The position numbers were made by a program, and so were the translations under genes. From positions 186,001 to 250,000 of the forward strand of contig NZ_PVTJ01000002.1 of the NCBI RefSeq assembly GCF_003002955.1: DNA of 64,000 nucleotides, in the 5' to 3' direction. This document shows positions 61,284 to 64,000 of this stretch, in pieces. Each line of letters opens with the position of its first letter. The stretch's first letter is position 1. The notes beneath the pieces are model-generated. The model made no database searches. It was not told the origin of the DNA and saw only the letters and a list, made by a program, of their open reading frames with translations. This DNA comes from Glycomyces artemisiae. Its GTDB lineage: Bacteria; Actinomycetota; Actinomycetes; Mycobacteriales; Micromonosporaceae.

Positions 61284-63788
61284 CTACTCGTCCTGCCCCT
61301 CATCGGGTTCCGGTTCCTCGGCGCTCCTGGTGATGGCGAGCAGCGACACTTCCTCGGGCAGGTCGATCAGCTTGACGCCCTGGGTGTTGCGGTCCGAAGT
61401 CTGGCGGACCGGCTTCACAGGAGTCCTGATGACCCCTCCCTCCGAGGTGATCGCGAACAGCTCGTCGTCGGGCGTCACCGACAGCGCCCCAACCAGGTCG
61501 CCGCGCCGTTCCGTGATCTTAGCCGTCAGGACGCCCTTGCCGCCGCGGCCCTGCTGCGGATACGCGTCGACCGGAGTCCGCTTCGCGTAGCCGCGGCTGG
61601 TCGCGACGAGGATGTCCATATTATCGCGGAGCACGATCATCGTGAGCAATTCGTCGTCCCCGACGAACCGCATGCCGATGACGCCGCTGGTGGCCCGGCC
61701 CATCGGGCGCAGCGCCTCGTCGGTGGCCTGGAAGCGGATCGACTGGGCCTTGCGCGAGACCAGCAGCAGGTCGTCCTCCTGCTGGATGAGCGCCGCCCCG
61801 ACCAGCTCGTCGCCGTCGCGCAGGTTGATGCCGACGATGCCGCCGGTGCGCGGGGAGTCGAAGTCGGTGAGCTTGGACTTCTTGACCAGGCCGTTGCGGG
61901 TGGCGAGCACCAGGTACGGCGTGACCTCGTAGTGGGGCAGCTGGATGACCTGCGCGATCGTCTCATCGGGACCGAACGCGAGGATGTTCGCCACATGCTG
62001 GCCGCGGGCCGTGCGGGACGCCTCCGGCAGCTCGTACGCCTTCGCGCGGTACACGCGGCCCTTGTTCGTGAAGAACAGGATCCAGTCGTGCGTGGTCGTC
62101 ACGAAGAAGTGGCTGACGATGTCGTCCTGCTTGAGCTGCGCGCCCTGGACGCCCTTCCCGCCGCGCTTCTGCGAGCGGAACGAGTCGGTGGTGGTGCGCT
62201 TGACGTAGCCGCCGCGGGTGATCGTCACCACGATGTCCTCGCGGGCGATGAGGTCCTCCATGGACACCTCGCCGGCGTCGGGGAGGATCTGCGTGCGCCG
62301 GTCGTCGCCCCAGCGGGCCACGACCGCGCCGAGCTCCTCGCGGATGATCTCGCGCTGCCGCTCGGGCTTGGCGAGGATGTCCGCGAGGTCGGCGATCTTC
62401 GCCTCGATCTCGGCGAGCTCGTCGATGATCCGCTGCCGCTCCAGGGCCGCGAGGCGCCGCAGCTGCATGTCGAGGATCGCGACGGCCTGGACCTCGTCGA
62501 CCTCCAGCAGCTCCATCAGGCCCTGCTTCGACTCCTCGGCCGACGGCGAGCGGCGGATGAGCGCGATCGTCTCGTCGAGCAGGTCGAGGGCCTTCGCGAG
62601 GCCGCGCAGGATGTGGGCGCGCTCCTCGGCCTTGCGCATCCGGTACCGGGTGCGGCGGACGATCACGTCGATCTGGTGCGCCACGTAGTAGCGGACCATC
62701 TGCGCGATGTTCAGCGTGCGCGGCACCCCGTCGACCAGCGCGAGCATGTTCGCGCCGAACGTGTCCTGGAGCTGCGTGTGCTTGTACAGGTTGTTGAGCA
62801 CGACCTTCGGGACCGCGTCGCGCTTGAGCACGACCACGATCCGCATGCCGGTGCGGCCCGAGGACTCGTCGCGGATGTCGGCGATGCCGCCGAGCTTGCC
62901 CTCCTTGACGAGGTCGGCGATCCGCTCGGCCAGGTTGTCGGGGTTCACCTGGTACGGGAGCTCGGTGACGACCAGGCACGGGCGGCCCTTGGTGTCCTCC
63001 TCGACCTCGATGACGGCGCGCATCTTGATCGAGCCGCGGCCGGTCCGGTAGGCGTCCTCGATGGCGGCGCGGCCGAGGATGGTCGCGCCGGTCGGGAAGT
63101 CGGGGCCGGTGATGATTCCGAGGATCGCCTCCAGGGCCTCCTCCTCGGTGGCCTCCGGGTGCTCCAGGCACCAGTCGACGGCCTTGGCGACCTCGCGCAG
63201 GTTGTGCGGCGGGATCTTCGTGGCCATGCCGACCGCGATGCCCTCGGAGCCGTTCACGAGGAGGTTCGGGATGCGGCTGGGGAGGATCGTCGGCTCGGTG
63301 GTCTTGCCGTCGTAGTTCGGCTCGAAGTCGACCGACTCCTCGTCGATGTCCCGCAGCATCTCCATGGCGAGCGGTTCGAGGCGCGACTCGGTGTACCGGT
63401 GCGCGGCCGCCGGGTCGTTGCCGGGGGACCCGAAGTTGCCCTGCCCGTCGATGAGCGGGTAGCGCAGGCTCCACGGCTGGGCCATGCGCACCAGCGAGTC
63501 GTAGATCGCGCCGTCGCCGTGCGGGTGGAACTGCCCCATCACGTCGCCGATGACGCGCGAGCACTTGACGTACCCGCGGTCGGGGCGGTAGCCGCCGTCG
63601 TACATCGCGTAGAGGATCTTGCGGTGGACCGGCTTGAGGCCGTCCCGCACGTCGGGCAGCGCGCGCCCGACGATGACGCTCATCGCGTAGTCGAGGTACG
63701 AGCGCGACATCTCCACTTCGATGCCGACCGGTTCGATGCGGCCGTGGCCCTCGGGGATCTCCAGCTGGTCTTGGTTGTTCTCAGGCAC
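61284..63788 (-). CDS. gyrA: DNA gyrase subunit A
   Basis: This 834-residue protein is the breakage-reunion subunit of gyrase. The active-site tyrosine is Y132 in [14 protein letters not shown]. The quinolone-determining region reads [17 protein letters not shown] with G93 and D97 at the E. coli S83 and D87 positions. The GyrA box QKRGGKG lies in the C-terminal DNA-wrapping beta-pinwheel. It starts with GTG 63788 after GGAAG, 46 bp downstream of gyrB. It makes the ATP-dependent negative supercoiling enzyme together with GyrB. Confidence 0.97.
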   Translation of the reverse strand: MPENNQDQLEIPEGHGRIEPVGIEVEMSRSYLDYAMSVIVGRALPDVRDGLKPVHRKILYAMYDGGYRPDRGYVKCSRVIGDVMGQFHPHGDGAIYDSLVRMAQPWSLRYPLIDGQGNFGSPGNDPAAAHRYTESRLEPLAMEMLRDIDEESVDFEPNYDGKTTEPTILPSRIPNLLVNGSEGIAVGMATKIPPHNLREVAKAVDWCLEHPEATEEEALEAILGIITGPDFPTGATILGRAAIEDAYRTGRGSIKMRAVIEVEEDTKGRPCLVVTELPYQVNPDNLAERIADLVKEGKLGGIADIRDESSGRTGMRIVVVLKRDAVPKVVLNNLYKHTQLQDTFGANMLALVDGVPRTLNIAQMVRYYVAHQIDVIVRRTRYRMRKAEERAHILRGLAKALDLLDETIALIRRSPSAEESKQGLMELLEVDEVQAVAILDMQLRRLAALERQRIIDELAEIEAKIADLADILAKPERQREIIREELGAVVARWGDDRRTQILPDAGEVSMEDLIAREDIVVTITRGGYVKRTTTDSFRSQKRGGKGVQGAQLKQDDIVSHFFVTTTHDWILFFTNKGRVYRAKAYELPEASRTARGQHVANILAFGPDETIAQVIQLPHYEVTPYLVLATRNGLVKKSKLTDFDSPRTGGIVGINLRDGDELVGAALIQQEDDLLLVSRKAQSIRFQATDEALRPMGRATSGVIGMRFVGDDELLTMIVLRDNMDILVATSRGYAKRTPVDAYPQQGRGGKGVLTAKITERRGDLVGALSVTPDDELFAITSEGGVIRTPVKPVRQTSDRNTQGVKLIDLPEEVSLLAITRSAEEPEPDEGQDE

Positions 63789-63834
63789 CAGTGCTTCCTT
63801 GCTGTGTCAGACGAAGTCGTATCGGGCCGAAGCC

Positions 63835-64000
63835 TTAGATGTCCAGGAACCGGACGTCCTTGGCGTTCTCCTGGATGAAGCGGCGGCGGCTCTCCACGTC
63901 CTCACCCATCAGGACGCTGAAGAGCTCGTCGGCGGTTGCCGCGTCGTCGAGCTGAACCTGGAGCAGGTTGCGCTGCGAGGGGTCCATGGTCGTCTCCCAC
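63835..64000 (-). CDS. gyrB: DNA gyrase subunit B, C-terminal end only
   Basis: The last 54 codons of a minus-strand frame entering from the right edge translate as an end typical of GyrB: a run through [26 protein letters not shown] and KDVRFLDI before TAA at 63835-63837. The rest of the gene lies beyond the window. Gene order gyrB-gyrA is the usual origin-proximal arrangement. Confidence 0.95.
   Translation of the reverse strand, partial: WETTMDPSQRNLLQVQLDDAATADELFSVLMGEDVESRRRFIQENAKDVRFLDI

Overview
The window is 64 kb of a very GC-rich chromosome with dense gene packing, frequent 4-bp ATGA/GTGA gene overlaps and many GTG starts. It encodes a DinB-type enzyme of the mycothiol-dependent class, a PrpR/RamB-type regulator, a DUF3566 protein, a DLW-39 protein, a DUF222/HNH (13E12) nuclease and ECF41 and SigE-family sigma factors. 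This set points to a mycothiol-producing actinomycete; a Glycomycetaceae-like genus is only a guess. The gyrB-gyrA end and a perfect ParB site (parS) inside metE place the segment near the chromosomal origin, which should lie beyond the right edge.

Left part (1-13 kb): a truncated glycogen-debranching-type enzyme, a 13E12 HNH nuclease followed by degenerate tandem repeats, the methylcitrate-cycle operon prpD-prpB-prpC (minus strand, overlapping genes) with its divergent regulator prpR and an operator-like array between them, a TetR/MFS efflux pair with a perfect 27-bp palindrome, and the Kup potassium transporter.

Middle left (13-33 kb): an ABC exporter, a GH43 glycosidase with an operator against its start codon, a UspA protein, an arginine antiporter plus arginine deiminase pair, an ECF41 sigma factor preceded by its own consensus promoter, a DUF2975/HTH pair under a long palindrome, an aldo/keto reductase and rhodanese, a Phd/VapC-type toxin-antitoxin pair, a SigE-family sigma factor with a membrane-anchored partner, a coupled glycosyltransferase/GH92 mannosidase pair, an unidentified polytopic membrane protein, an S66 LD-carboxypeptidase, a GNAT enzyme and a RibD/DHFR-like reductase.

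Middle right (33-44 kb): nine minus-strand genes with short or negative gaps, running alr, alpha/beta hydrolase, tsaE, tsaB, rimI, tsaD, DinB, nucleotidyltransferase, exo/endonuclease/phosphatase. They couple D-alanine synthesis with the t6A tRNA modification genes. metE follows upstream with a cobalamin riboswitch in its leader and a parS site in its coding sequence.

Right part (44-64 kb): a secreted subtilase, a paired FluC/CrcB fluoride channel, a DAACS symporter, a TetR regulator with DUF2306 and DUF418 membrane proteins, a tripartite tricarboxylate transporter (tctCBA) divergent from its likely CitAB two-component system, a phosphotransferase, and the gyr locus (gyrB end, gyrA, DUF3566, tRNA-Ile, FMN reductase, DLW-39, tRNA-Ala). 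No CRISPR array, rRNA, prophage or insertion-sequence transposase was seen. The clearest second-look items are the parS in metE, the ECF41 autoregulatory promoter, a group of apparently leaderless promoters combined with palindromes, the SigE-family sigma factor with a beta-rich membrane partner, and the coupled GT/GH92 pair.
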